Shown one piece after another: positions 11,662 to 24,100 of a stretch of 64,000 bases of DNA. The notes beneath the pieces were generated by a model. It saw nothing but the letters and a program-made list of their open reading frames with translations. It was not told where the DNA came from and made no database searches. The number at the start of each line of letters is the position of its first letter. Within the stretch, counting starts at the first letter, position 1. Both the position numbers and the translations under genes were made by a program. Origin of the DNA: Phycomyces blakesleeanus NRRL 1555(-) (taxonomy: Eukaryota > Mucoromycota > Mucoromycetes > Mucorales > Phycomycetaceae); contig NW_017265156.1 in assembly GCF_001638985.1 (NCBI RefSeq), positions 248,001-312,000 on the forward strand. Reading direction: 5' to 3'.

Positions 11662-12337
11662 TTTGTATTTTTCTGTTTGTGTGTATTTGAGTTTATTTTG
11701 TTGCTGCTGCTGTACTTGTGATTTCGATTGTGATTGTTGTCACTGCTGTTGTATAAAGAAGAAAAGAAAGAAGAAGAAGAAGAATAGAACAATAATATAG
11801 TACGGCTGGTAAATTTTGTCCGTTTTGAAAAAATACTAGTCGCCTTCAGAAAAATAAACGGCGCTAGCTAAAAAATAAAAAATGAGTTTCGTTTTTGAAA
11901 AATTAAATTGTCGTATTCGGTCAAGTCAAATGGCCATTTCTTTGGGCTAATTGACGTCTATGGTGTAAAAGCTTTCTTCCTTTCTTTTACAAAGATGGAT
12001 ACGAAAATGCTTAGAATAAATACGAAGAGCGAGTTTTTGGTTCAATAGAAGGTGTGTTGACTTAAATTACTGATTCCAATATACTTCTTGAAACCATAAC
12101 AAACCAAAAGAGAAAGAACCTACCTTGGATGGTATTTATTATTATCTTTTATCGATCTCTACAAATATACCAATGTTAGAGAAAAATAAATAAATAATAT
12201 TACTGTAATTATAATGCTTACATTTATATCATATGGCTGCTAGTATTACAGAAGAAGACTATTCCTGATGCTCTCAAAAATATAATTCTGACACTTTCTT
12301 TTTTACTGAGTGGGTATCGGAAAAATAAGAAATAAAA
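11662..12337. other. Spacer between unknown gene and Tc1 element
   Basis: Holds the CAG-rich leader of the minus-strand gene and AT-rich DNA up to the transposon. No further gene is seen. Confidence 0.5.
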
Positions 12338-12339
12338 TA

Positions 12340-12363
12340 CAGTCTGAGAAAGAAATGTTTCGC
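12340..12363 (+). repeat. Left terminal inverted repeat of the Tc1 element
   Basis: Starts CAGT next to a TA dinucleotide and contains AAAGAAATGTTTCGC, which is repeated inverted at the other end. About 19 of 24 positions match the right repeat. Confidence 0.88.
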
Positions 12364-12451
12364 ACCCTGGCGCGCTATTTGCACCTTTGCTTTATAACCT
12401 ATATTTTATATTTTTCAACGTCTTAAAAAACTAATTAACAAATCTACCATA

Positions 12452-13513
12452 ATGCCAAACACACAAAAGAATAACTCTCGTGGGCCCTATAATGTGCTTT
12501 CAGATTTGACGAAAGGAAAGATCCTTGGACTTCAACTTGATGGAAATAATGTTGCCAGCATTTCAGCCAAGCTGAATGTACCCAAATCAACAGTTCGATA
12601 TTTTTTAAAGAGATATAAAGAAAGAGGAACTGCCGATAACAGAAAGTCTTCTGGAAGACCACAGATCCTCACACCTAGAGACAAAAGACGTATTGTCTCG
12701 AATCTCAAAAAAGATAGGTGGTCAACGTTGGATGATCTTGTTGATGATGCTAGTGCTGACACGGGAAAGAATGTCAGCAAGGTTACCATGCGTAAAGCTT
12801 TGCACAGCATGGACTATTTTTGCCGTAAACCTGTGTCAAAGCATTTTCTTACCAAGGCACACATTGCCAAACGCCGAGCTTGGTACAAAACCGTGAAAGA
12901 CTGGAATAAACAGTGGGAAACAGCTATCTGGAGTGACGAGTCGTCATTTGTGCTGTATAAGAAAAATTCAAGCAGAAAACTCTGGCGCAAAACTGGTGAG
13001 AGGTTTGATACGGATCACTTTGTCCCAAAGGTGCAAGGAAATGGTGGATCGGTTATGGTCTGGGGGTGTATCTGGTCAGGAGGACTTAGTCCACTTGTTT
13101 TCGTAGATGAAAACATGGATGGTCCAAGATATGTAGAAGTTCTTCGAGACCATTTTCTTCCATTCTTGCATGCTCTTCCTGTACCTAGCAGCGGGAGCTA
13201 CAAGTTTCAGGAAGATAATGCCAAGGCGCATAAATCAAAAGTTGCAGGAAAGTTCAAGAAAAAACATGGTATTGATGTTTTGCAATGGCCACCCAACAGC
13301 CCTGACCTTAGCCCCATTGAGAATATATGGGGAATCATTGATCACAGAATCAGAGCAAGACGCCCCAGACCAAATTCTCTGAATGAGCTGAAGGCTGCTT
13401 TGTTGGAAGAGTGGAACAAAATATCAGCAAAAACTTGTAGAAGATGCTGCTTGAATATGCCAAATCGATTGGCCTTACTTAAGAAAAAGAAATTTAAGCG
13501 AATCCGCTATTAA
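12452..13513 (+). CDS. Tc1/mariner transposase, DD34E type, intact (353 aa)
   Basis: This enzyme excises and reinserts the element by cut-and-paste at TA dinucleotides. The N-terminus has paired helix-turn-helix DNA-binding domains (about residues 15-62 and 75-125) joined by a GRPQILTPR linker, the GRPR-like hook of the family. The catalytic triad is visible: Asp162 in IWSDESSF, Asp255 in FQEDNAKAH, and Glu290 in SPDLSPIENIWG. There are 34 residues between the second Asp and the Glu, which makes it DD34E. The WGCIWSGGLSPLVFVD segment is also typical. There is no intron, stop or frameshift. The ATG lies 112 bp inside the left end. All catalytic residues are present, so activity is plausible but unproven. 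Confidence 0.96.
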   Translation: MPNTQKNNSRGPYNVLSDLTKGKILGLQLDGNNVASISAKLNVPKSTVRYFLKRYKERGTADNRKSSGRPQILTPRDKRRIVSNLKKDRWSTLDDLVDDASADTGKNVSKVTMRKALHSMDYFCRKPVSKHFLTKAHIAKRRAWYKTVKDWNKQWETAIWSDESSFVLYKKNSSRKLWRKTGERFDTDHFVPKVQGNGGSVMVWGCIWSGGLSPLVFVDENMDGPRYVEVLRDHFLPFLHALPVPSSGSYKFQEDNAKAHKSKVAGKFKKKHGIDVLQWPPNSPDLSPIENIWGIIDHRIRARRPRPNSLNELKAALLEEWNKISAKTCRRCCLNMPNRLALLKKKKFKRIRY

Positions 13514-13661
13514 AACTGTATCTTTTTTTTTACATTATTAATATATATGTCTTTCACTTTTATTGTTCCAAGTATTATATTTCAATACGTATTGTATATC
13601 TTTAGAAAGGGATTTGAAGTTGTGATATCTTCTTTACCATTCATGGCGGATGTCAAAATGG

Positions 13662-13685
13662 GCGAAACATTTCTTTTCGGTACTG
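13662..13685 (-). repeat. Right terminal inverted repeat of the Tc1 element
   Basis: Reverse complement begins CAGTACCG and contains the same AAAGAAATGTTTCGC core as the left end. The flanking TA follows at 13686-13687. Confidence 0.88.
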
Positions 13686-13961
13686 TATAATACGCTAACA
13701 TGGAGCTTCATTTAACGTCAGGATTTTATATATCCATACACACATAGAGCATGTATTCTTTATTACCAACACCAGCAGTTAAGAATACAGAATTCTAAAA
13801 TCATATAAATAATAGTCAATTACTTTAAATCCAGTCGTCAAACCTTAACTGTAAATGAAAGGTATTAGTGACTAAAGTAGTCTTGAAACAAAACAAAACA
13901 AAAAAAAACGGAAAATATTTTGTATACCGTCTTTGAGTATCTTCTTTTTCTTCTTTTAATT

Positions 13962-15507
13962 ATGAATGATAATTTGGAGCGTCAAGGACTACTCGAAAAT
14001 GACCGCACTAGTGAAGATAGCGTGGGTCTAACCCTACCTAAACCAGCCGACGACGAATGGACTCGACTGAAGAATCTCATGAGACCATTGTCAGCAGTGA
14101 TTTACATGAGTATTCTAGTAGGATTGAATGACGGAAATCTTGGAATGGTCATTCCCCAATTCAAAAAATTCTATAATATTCCGGACGAAGCAGTCGCTAC
14201 TCTTTTCTTGTACTGCTCCGGAGGATTTCTATTGAGCGCATCAGTTAATGGATATTTGGTCAAGACTATTGGACAGCGTGCAACACTTTATCTCGGATCC
14301 GTTACTGTTCTGTTGGCATATGTATTAATTATGCAAGGCTTTCCGTTCCAATATCTCGGAATACTTATGGTACTTCAAGGAGCAGGAGTTGCCCTGATAG
14401 ATTCAGCCATGAATGTAATTACAGCCAATGTACCCTATGCAACTGTCATGCTTAATGTTCTTCATGGTAAGTCAAGAAAAGGATATTTAATATATATTTA
14501 TATATATATTAATATATTTTATATAGCTGTCTATGGCTTGGGTGCAATGGTTAGTCCAATTGTGGGTACATGGATTATAGCACACGATATGTCATGGAAA
14601 GGCAGTTACGTGTTCCTGATAGGTGCAGCCATCATAAACCTGGTTCTGATCACTGTCGGTTTCTACAAAGTACCAATGGAAGAAGAAAAAACAGAAGACA
14701 CAGAAGAAGGTCCGATTAAAGAAGCTCTTTTGCACAAGATGACATTAACAGGTGCATTCTACATTCTCATTTACGTTGGACTCGAGGTTACTTTGGGCAG
14801 CTGGGGATACATTTTCTTGACCGAAGGAAGAGGTGGAAACCCTGTACCGATGGGGCATGTTATGTCCGGCTATTGGCTTGGCTTGGCTACCGGGAGAATT
14901 GTCCTTGGTTACATTGCCAGCAAATACGGAGAGAAGTACATCATTACTCTCTCCACCATTCTGACCGCTGTTCTATTGGTTGTGCTTGGTTACTTTAAAG
15001 ACATTGCCTTGGATGCTACTGGTATATAGAGATATTAAATACATACGTCAAGCTAAACTAATCCTAATCGACTTTTTTTTTATTTTCGTTCTAGTCTTGA
15101 TTATTATTGGATTTTTGCTCGGACCAATGTTTCCCACTACGATCGCTTTAGCTTCCAAGGTGTTACCAAGATGGATGCATGCTTCCGCTATTGGTTTTAT
15201 GGCAAGGTAATACAGGTCTTTGTGTGATAAAACGGAAATGAATCCTGTATTGATCTGTCTGTTATGTTGTTTATGTTGTTTATGCTGATGTTTATTCTGT
15301 TGCCTATTCTATTGCTGTTGTTTCAGCCTTGGTGCTGGCGGTGCTGCATTCTTCCCCTTTATTACTGGTCAAATATCTGGGTCGTACGGAATTCTTTCGC
15401 TGCCTTTGACGTGCCTCGCAATGGCCTTTGTGATGCAATTTCTTTGGGTGTTTGTACCCTCCGATCGGCCAATGTTTCCTTGTCTTCAAAGGCCACATGA
15501 TACCTAG
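13962..15507 (+). CDS. Major facilitator superfamily transporter, fucose permease/BSC6-like (four exons, 430 aa)
   Basis: Exons 13962-14466, 14527-15021, 15095-15206 and 15327-15507; introns 60, 73 and 120 bp with GTAAGT, GTATAT and GTAATA donors. A hydrophilic N-terminus of about 45 residues precedes roughly 12 membrane segments. The segment GLNDGNLGMVIPQFKKFY in TM1, the phrase LNVLHAVYGLGAMVSPIVGT in the first half, and FLLGPMFPTTIALASKVLP in the second half resemble the FucP/BSC6 group of fungal MFS proteins. The substrate cannot be told from sequence. The ATG is chosen because it is the first Met before the family-like N-terminus. The next gene starts 129 bp downstream on the same strand. 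Confidence 0.88.
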
Positions 15508-15636
15508 AAATGTCATGGATACACAAATAAGAAAACTCTCTCAAGTGAACAAGTCATTCATTATTCTTCTCTCTCTTTCTTTTTTTATATTTCATTTTAT
15601 ATATTTTGCTTTGCTTTTTCTTTTGTTTTCTGTTTT

Positions 15637-18378
15637 ATGTTGGTTATTTGGTTTATAATATACATCTTCTGTGTGCCTGCTTATGCATACAGCACAATTA
15701 TCGATGTCCTGTCAAAAGATCCTCGGTTTACTCTTCTTCTCTTACATCTTCAAAGAAATCGACTGGTGCCTCTAGTAAACAATCTCCAGGCAGGAACTCT
15801 ATTTGCACCAGAAAACGATGCCTTTAAAGTCTACACAGGGACAATCACTCGGAATAAGCTTCTTTATCACATATTGCCTACTCGCTTCTTAACAGAAGAT
15901 TTCTATCACGGACAGTTGCTCGAAAGTCGTTATGTCCGCCCGCAATTCCTGGGTGTGAATGAGACTGGCCAACAACTAAAGATCACCACAAGATCTAATC
16001 TCCAAGACATTGCGATGTTTGTTAACCAAGCACAGATCATCGAAAATGACATTCCTGTAAACCAAAAAACTGTCATTCAGGCTGTCAATTGCATCCTTGA
16101 ACCACCCCCGATGCTAAGTAAGATCTTATTAGTAATTTGCTAACAAACATTAACTTACTTATATATATATGTGTGTGTGTGCGTGTGCGTATGCTCAGGT
16201 GAACAAGCAGAGTATCACAACCCAGAGTATGCCAAACTATTGGGCAGGATAGGCCTTTTCGATCTCTTGAAAGAAGCACGACCCTTTACGTTGTTTGTGA
16301 CACCTCGCGATGTGCTTTCAATGTTTAATTTCATAGAAACATGCTATATTCTTTCATCTTATGGCCAAACCGACCTTCAGAATCTATTAAACTATACTCT
16401 TGTCAATGGTGTTATTTACTCAAACCAGTTTAAAGGCGTAGCTGAATGTAAGCCATTATCTCCTCCTTTTTATTTTTACATAGATACATAGATACATAGA
16501 TATATAGATGCAGACATATATATATATAAGAGAAAAAAAAAAGAACCAGAATTTCCTCAAGACCGCTTATTAATGAGCACAGACGTAACATTATCCGGGG
16601 AAAATATTGTTGTCGACGCACGTATAACCGACAGTATCACTGTTAATGGCATTCCCGTAACTCAAACGGATGTCATTGCTGCCAATGGTAGGACACTTAA
16701 TTTAAATAAGTATATATCTTTGTATACTTATAATATTTTGTAGGGGTAATTCATATTGTAGAAAACGTCATGATGCCTTCAAATATTGTGCTTGACACTC
16801 GAAAATATCTATATGGCATGAATGCTACTAAAATGGCATCGTTGTTGGACAGCCGAGGGTTGGGTCGTTACATGGATTTAGGAGGTTACACATTTTATAC
16901 CATTCTGGCACCTGCAAATGACGCTATATTTGAAGATGATATTCCAATAAGCACCCAAAAAGACTGGCTCCGTTACCACATTCTGAAAGGCTTGTGGTAT
17001 CCAGAAAAGCTAGAAGACGGAATGTTGATACAGTCGGAATCCACTCCTCCTCAACTCGACGGGAATCCAATCCGACTACCGGTTCACATTGATCAACGCG
17101 CGGCTCCTGATGACAAAAGTGTTTATGAAATGGGAACTTCCATTAGGTTTGGTCAGTCGCGAGTTCTTGGAGATCCGGGTAATTTTTCTTTGCTTAAATT
17201 AATTGGTGTAGATACATACATTATTCGATATTCTAACCAGCCATTCTTTTTTTTCGGCTTTGATTATCCTAGTTGCCATTGGAAGAAGTCTGGTTTATCC
17301 TGTGTCCGAGCCACTGGATCTCCCTGGAAATTTGCTAACGAGTCTTGTGGTAGATCTCGAGGTATCCACCTTTATCACGATGCTTTTCATCTCTGGTGTT
17401 GTCAAGGAATTTGAGGCTGCCAGAGGAATTACTTTGTTTGTACCTACCAATGCCGCATTCCATCGCCTCGGACTCACGGCAAAGTACCTTGTCCACCCGT
17501 CCGCAAAAGCCCAGCTCCAGAGCGTACTGCGGTACCATGCAGCGCAGTCTTTGGTGTACCATAAAGATATGATGCAGCCTTCGTTGGATATCATGACTCT
17601 CAACAATATCTTTTTGCGTGTTCAAAACACCCTCAGCAACATCACGGTCGGATCTCCTGACGGGGACTGCGAATCTGGTCTGGTGGACACTACGAACCTT
17701 TTGGTGTCCAACGGTGTAATTCACAAAATGGACCGTGTCTTGATTCCACACACTGTACATATCACTCACGATCACATCTTGCTCGGCGTCGGTGCAACGG
17801 CAATGCAGGCACTTTTGCGCCGCAGTAAAGTAGAGCTTCAGAGAGACTGGATTTTGCTGGCACCCACCAACCGAGCATTTGCACGAATCGACTTTGAAGC
17901 CATTCTTAACAACGACGAAGAACGCGACAAGCTTGTCAAGATGCATATCATCCCCGCAGTCTGGCAGACCAAGACACCTTACGACGAAAACCGAGACCAA
18001 GTTATCGGGATTGCATCCGACGAAGAAGGTGATGGAGAATACCCAACTTTGCTGTCAGACTTTGACCGAGTAGTGATCGGCAATTCCGGAAATGGAGAAC
18101 GTACTGTGAAAGTTAGAGGGTGGCGTCCTGGAGTACATGCCCATGTTCTAGGTGTAGGACATGTTCAGTTTGGAAGAGGAGCTGTGGTTGAAGTGGATAC
18201 GATTCTTGTGCCTATCGAGCGTGGTTATTGGGGCCTTCCGATCGAATGGTCTAATGCTTTGGTCGGTACTTCAGTTTCTGGATTAGTTGTGATTACAGGA
18301 CTTTGCGTGTGTCTTGGGCGCAAATTGTACAAAAGGCGTAGACTGGGATATGAAACAATTCCTGAACCACCCACATAA
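15637..18378 (+). CDS. Secreted/membrane-anchored fasciclin (FAS1) protein with five FAS1-like domains (about 814 aa)
   Basis: Exons 15637-16117, 16199-16447, (16514 or 16531)-16687, 16744-17178 and 17273-18378. The first 17 residues are a signal peptide ending AYA. Five FAS1-like units follow, recognisable by paired motifs such as GTLFAPENDAF, FTLFVTPRD, YTILAPANDAIF, ITLFVPTNAAFHRLG and WILLAPTNRAFARID, each followed by a YHIL or similar histidine motif and a late NGVIH/VDTILVP motif. A transmembrane segment (about residues 770-790) and a basic tail KLYKRRRLGYETIPEPPT close the protein, so it is a type I membrane protein. FAS1 domains act in cell adhesion. The exon 2/3 junction is unclear: the obvious CAG acceptor at 16549 with the GTAAGC donor creates a stop. 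Two in-frame alternatives exist (donor 16448 with acceptor 16513, or donor 16438 with acceptor 16530). Confidence 0.85.
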
Positions 18379-19631
18379 TCTCTGCTTTTCACTTTCATTG
18401 TTACTGCTCTTCTTGCTATTTTTCTGTGTTTGTGTTTGTACAAACATGTATATTCTACTCTTAAAACATACGATGATCCGGATTTGCACTTGTTTATCTA
18501 GACGTACAAACAGCCAGACACATGTACATACATGTACATAATTGCCAATACCACTTCTTCTTTTTCATGAAATAAATACATAAATATAAGTAAAGCTTAT
18601 CTAATTTCTTAGTCAAATGGACATTGCTTAATATATTCGTGTCAATGATTCATCTTTACGTCACATAATATCCTAAATAACCAACACTTGGTTGTTTCAA
18701 TGATTACAATTATGCTTTCTTCTTTTTATATTGACGAGGAATATGCATAAAGGTTTGAAAAAATAATATCACCCGTATCAGGTAAAGAACCTGATAAAAT
18801 AGTGCAATACTTGAGTCTCGATCACTGGCGGAAGAGGATCATATACAAATCCACCAGAGATCTTTTATGATCCAAAAGAATAAAGATAATGTCTTGCCGA
18901 ATAATCAAAATTACTGAACTGATCACAGTGCAACTTGGCAGGTGTGACATACATAGCAATGTAAATATGCTCAGCTCCCCTTTCCGAGAGAATAGAACGA
19001 GAATAATATACTATGTAAGAGAAAAGGTAAAAAGATTCATGTTAAATATCAATTTTAATCAGAAACACCCATAGTAAGCAAATTAATAATTATTATCGCT
19101 GATTCTAGGGAGCCGACGTTTCTCCTTTAAAAAAAAAGTCTTTTAAAAAATTTGGTTTATAGATTGATATATTTCTTGAAATAAAATTCATACCAGGCAT
19201 ACTGAAATAGAAGCTATATATATATATATAGCGACTCTAAAACAATCGCCTCTATTTTTTATTTCTTTCAAGTGATCTATTATGTAGTACTAAAAAACAA
19301 TTCAAAGAAATTTTATGCTGTAAGCAATAGTATCTCCCAAAGTGGTGTGCTATTTGTAAGGAATCTAGAGCCAAAAAAAAAGTAAAATGAAGTGAAGGGG
19401 AAGGGGATCAAGTACAAAATTAAGACAGCGCCCTAAATTCACGAATGGATATCGCGATGTTGCCTATACCACATTATTTTTCATGCCGCTTCACAGGCAC
19501 ACGAAGGCTAGTGACTTGTTAGCCTTGTAGAAGGCTTAGCTTCCCAGTTCTAACATATCCCTCTCACTCTCTATCTTTCTTTTAATTACATCTGATTCCG
19601 CATAGATTAATCAAGCATAAACGATCGAATT
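18379..19631. other. Spacer, no gene seen
   Basis: About 1.25 kb of AT-rich DNA between two plus-strand genes. It carries the 3' end of the fasciclin gene and the promoter of the L1-fold gene. A TA run near 19215-19231 is the only repeat noted. Confidence 0.5.
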
Positions 19632-20779
19632 ATGAGTTTAGTCATTAATGAAAGCAAAGTAAAAATATCTCCATGGAATCTTTAGATTATTGTACTTTTT
19701 ATTTAAGACGATGCGATTTTTTATATTCTTTTTTCTTTTTGCCTAACATGACTACCGCTCTTTAGGCAAAAAAAGCAGTAAAAGCACTTTTCAAGCATGA
19801 GTTAGCCAAAAACCAAGACAGTATAAGAAATGTATGGCTTACAATCAATGTATTTGAGCCAGTCGATCAGAGCAAGAGCAATCCAACTCGCATGTATGTC
19901 TAAACGATGTTATATTATATATTCTTTAAAAAAAAGCTTTTGCATAAATAAATAATTGCTTAAAATATGTTTTTATGATATGGCTATTATATGTTATACT
20001 TAGTCTTTTGAAACACTCGATCCAAGCACCTGGTACACAGCGTTGTCTTTTTACAAAGGACCCTACAAAGCCTGTCAAAGACTTGCTGATTTCAAAACAC
20101 ATCAAGGGAATTCACAAGGTTATTGGCCTCACAAAACTGAAAAAAGATTACCCAACCCCAGAAAAGAGAAAACTGTTGATGGAACAGTATGGTGAGTTTG
20201 TGGCCGATCTGCGTGTGATGGATAAAATGCCAAAATTGCTCGGAAAAGACGTATACAAGAAGAGAAGGTACATACATATGATACTTAATAACAGTAATAA
20301 CATGCATATATTAGATATTTTAAAAAAAATCTGACACTTTTATTTTTTAACTTTAATTTTCTGTAATATACTTTATTAGAGAACCACTACCCCTGGATTT
20401 GAAGAAAAAGGATATTCAAAAGGAGGTTATCCGAGCGGTGAAATCAACTTTCATGGATTTTCATACTGGTTCTTGCTAGTTAGTATAATACCATATGCAT
20501 AATTATTTTTTTTTTAAAAAAAATTACCATTGTTCCTAAAATACTGATATCCATTTTTTTATTAGTTCAGTAAAGATTGCCTCAACCATGCTGAACGAGA
20601 CACAAGCCTTAGAGAACCTTTTGGGATGCATATCGAATATTGTTAAAGAAACAGAGGGTGGAGCAGAAAACATTCGATCTCTAATGATCAAAACCGCCGA
20701 TTCCCTGAGCTTACCTGTGTATGAAGCAGAAGAAGAAGAGGGAGTAGTTTATGAAGATACTGACGAAGAAGACGAATAA
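19632..20779 (+). CDS. L1-fold ribosome biogenesis protein, Utp30/Cic1/RSL1D1 family (five exons, 243 aa)
   Basis: Exons 19632-19658, 19766-19893, 20004-20267, 20380-20478 and 20566-20779. The protein matches the ribosomal L1-like family used in nucleolar ribosome assembly: an N-terminal helix AVKALFKHELAK, an early strand VWLTINVFEP, the motif RCLFTKDPTKPVKDLL, the lid region LRVMDKMPKLLGKDVYKKRR, and the closing strand GSCYSVKIA as in L1 proteins. The acidic tail (EAEEEEG ... DTDEEDE) is usual for nucleolar members. It is shorter than Cic1 and closer in size to Utp30. Exon 1 encodes only nine residues; that start was chosen because it is the only in-phase ATG with a donor just upstream of exon 2. 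Confidence 0.85.
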
Positions 20780-21104
20780 ACGAATAGACATCTAGACAAA
20801 TATCACTCGCTTTTCTCTTTTTTTTTACCATTCAAAATACTCATAAGAATTATAACCTCAAAAAAAATTGCATTTTGTATTTATATTTATATTTATATTT
20901 GAATTTATATGGGGATTTCCAAGATGTAGGGTTCTTGTGTTTATAACATGTTTGTTCGTTTATTATTAACAATAACAGATTATAAATAGGATGTTAAGAA
21001 AAGAAGGAGGAGGAAGAGGAAGGAGGAGAGAAATAAAAGCGAGAATGAAAGGAAGAGTGAGAGAAAAGGGATATAAAAAAATGTGTAGGGTATGAATTGA
21101 AGAC
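20780..21104. other. Convergent 3' spacer with TTTATA repeats
   Basis: Lies between the convergent L1-fold and WDR91 genes. It holds a run of ATTTAT units near 20877-20907 and a GGAGGAAGA purine run near 21000-21035, probably 3' untranslated sequence of both genes. Confidence 0.5.
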
Positions 21105-24100
21105 TTATACTTTGATCAAATTGGTTACCTTGACACTTCCATCCATGTTGCCCAAGAGACAAGCATTTGATGAATTTGTCCAATCCACGGCTGTAATTTT
21201 TTGATACGCGGGTTGCTGTCCAAATTGAAGAGCTGTTTGCCCATCCGATACTTGGTAGATGCTACCCTGTGTGGTTCCTGAGTTCGTAGATCCGGCAAAT
21301 GAACTGTTTGTGCTGTAGTTGTTACGTTCCGATCTCATAGAAAAGATCGAGGAAGTTGACGATGATGGTCGAGGAGAGTTTGATGTACGTCTACCATAGG
21401 CTGATGATGCACACAGTACATAATCTGTATCCGCACTAAATGCTACCATTTGTGATCGCGGTGAGAACGAGAGTAAAGATTGGGTGACGCTATCATCAAG
21501 AGTAATCATCGGAAGACGCCCGGATCTGTTCGAAGATATCGAAAGTCGAGAAAGGGAAGAAGTGGAAGGATTTGACTTTGGCCGGGGTGGTAAAATATTG
21601 GTGGCAGGAAGAATTGGAGATGCAGCAATAGTGGCGGTAATGGATTGTAGAGAAGTAGGAGGTAAGGCTGTAGAGGAAGGTGAGGTGACAAATGGGTCGG
21701 TGTGGATTGCTGTTTTGTGAGAGCTGAAGGCTGCCGGTGGAGGAAATCCTTGTAAAGAAGAATTACACAGACTATCACCGGGTTTATGAATTGACCATTG
21801 AGATAGCTATGTTATATATGTATGTATGTGAGCATTTGAAGACTATTATTGTTTCAAACTCTTTTATGTTATATTATATTATGTTACCTGTCCACTATGG
21901 TCTACAGTGTATATTGAATTTTCGTCAAAACTAAACTGTGCCATGCATGCTGGTTGCCCTGACGCTGTCTTCCACTCCATGATTGATTTCATACTTCGCA
22001 CATCTACACTGTAATTATTAGTGGCCGTTTTGCTTTGTTATCTTTACATTAGAACTTGCCAAATATTCTCATAAATCCATCATTATCGCCAGCGACTAGC
22101 ATTTGACCGTTATGATTGAGTTTGATGGTATTGATATCTGCGCATGTCTCATTGGAATCCAATCGGAAAGTGCCCTGAATAAATTGATGCGTGCAATGAA
22201 CGATTGTATTTAGTTAAATGTGGTGTCTTGAGGGGTTATTACAAAGCTTACGATTGCAGCCATGGTTTTCATGCTCCATGCAACAAGTACACCATCTCGT
22301 GTATCATCCGCAGATGCTTTGCTTCCTGAGCCCGCACAAACAAACATGGGTTCTACTGGACTGCAGGATAGCTGAGTAACCCTAAGGATCCCAACACACA
22401 TATGTAATATATATATATACAATTAGAAAAAGCTTTTAATAGTGTTATATTGAGCCATCAATCTTACCATGGGTACTTTTCATCCATTGTAAATTCCTGG
22501 ACCACGGACTTATTTTCGATGTTATACACTCTAATTTGACCAATGTCTGTACCTAAAAAGAGCTACAATAAAGATCAATAATTTTTTTTTTGGATCCGTA
22601 GAGCACAACTTACAAAGCGGTCCGATCTTGCCTCCCACTCCATGGATAGAATATTTGAAGTATTATTGTTGACCTTGAGTGGATTGAAAGATTGTCCTTT
22701 GTAGCTCCAAATACTGCACATAATCATATATCAATAAGAAAAAGAAACGAACATAGCTATAGAATTTATTAAAATAAATCCCTACCGAACAATATTGTCC
22801 ATATCACAGCTAGCGATGAGATTTCCTTCTGTCGAAAATTTTGCGTGGGTAATCGCAGAAGCATGTTCAGAGAATTCTTCCTAATACCTCAGTTAGTTAA
22901 TCCCTTATATTATATCTTATTTGTGCATTCCTATTGTTGTCGCCTTTATTTTTGGAGGCACTTACCTGGCTCACAATCACAAATGGCTCTTCATCTCCCA
23001 TTGAATGGACTTTGTCTACAGTATCACGGAGTTCTGCTACAGTTTCTGTGATAACTCCTTTTGGTACTGTCTTTTCATTCTTTTTCTCTTGTGAGCCTAC
23101 TTTGGCTTTTGCCCCATTGGCTTTTGCGTCAGTTGTCATCGATGCTGCCCGACGGCGGATCAACGTAATTCCATCGGTCATCTCTCGTCGTGTCTCTGCT
23201 ACCTATCCAAACCAATGTCAAAACAAGTTTTCTTTTTCTTTCTTTCTTTCTTTCATCTTATTTTATTTTGATATATATATATATATATATATTAGTTAGC
23301 ATACTTCATGCTTCAATTTTGCTATTTCGTTTTCTCGCGCATCTACCGTTGCCTTTAAATTATCGACCGAACTTTTTAAGCTTTCTATTTCAGTCTGCTG
23401 AGCCTTGCGTTGGATTCGCTCAATATTAAAAGACAAAAGACTCGGAAGGGCTATTTAATTAGGTAATGGACAGTTAGGCTATTGTTTTACCGAAACTGAT
23501 GAACTTGGCAATATAATCCTATTTAATTTTGCTCTAGAATTCCAACTTACGCATGTTTTGAAATGTGGTTGCTAGAAAGTTGTGTAGAGAAATTGTATAA
23601 TTTTCTACCCACTGTTTCGAGAAAAATGTCTCGAATGTGGGATCTGTAGCTGGCTGTTTTACATAAGGTAAAGCTAGTATAGATATATAAAAGAGCAGTG
23701 ATAGTGATGTTTAGTACGTCGATCCATTTTATCAAAAGATATCTCTCCAATATATCACACCCATTCTCCATTTATGTTGCTGTTACTAATATTTCCCCAA
23801 CCAGAAAAGAGACTCAAATCTTACCAAACCATTGTGACCACTCTGGTTTTCCATGTAAATCTGGGCCATATGTATCAAAGAACTCGATCACCTTGTCCTT
23901 TTTCTTGTGTTGCATGGCTAACACAGTATGCAATAAAGATGTGATGCGATGCGATGCGATATGGTGCAATACGGCAAGGTCAGGTAAGGTCAGGTAAGGT
24001 TTATAATTCAATAGAATGCAATAGAATACAATACAGTTGAGTACGATCCGATAATCCAATGACAAAATGTTCTTCTTTTGTTGCCCTCTATAGAAAATAA

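Larger units (their letters stand above)
12340..13685 (+). mobile_element. Complete Tc1/mariner element, 1346 bp, TA target-site duplication
   Basis: Both ends begin CAGT when read inwards and are flanked by TA (12338-12339 and 13686-13687), the universal Tc1/mariner insertion signature. The left end (12340-12363) and the reverse complement of the right end (13662-13685) share CAGT and then a 15-bp identical core AAAGAAATGTTTCGC after a diverged 5-bp gap. The single internal gene is an uninterrupted transposase. Length and layout are typical of autonomous Tc1 elements, so it may be active or recently so. Confidence 0.92.

Noticed and set aside
17335..18000. 221-codon minus-strand frame
   Set aside because: Antisense shadow of the last fasciclin exon.
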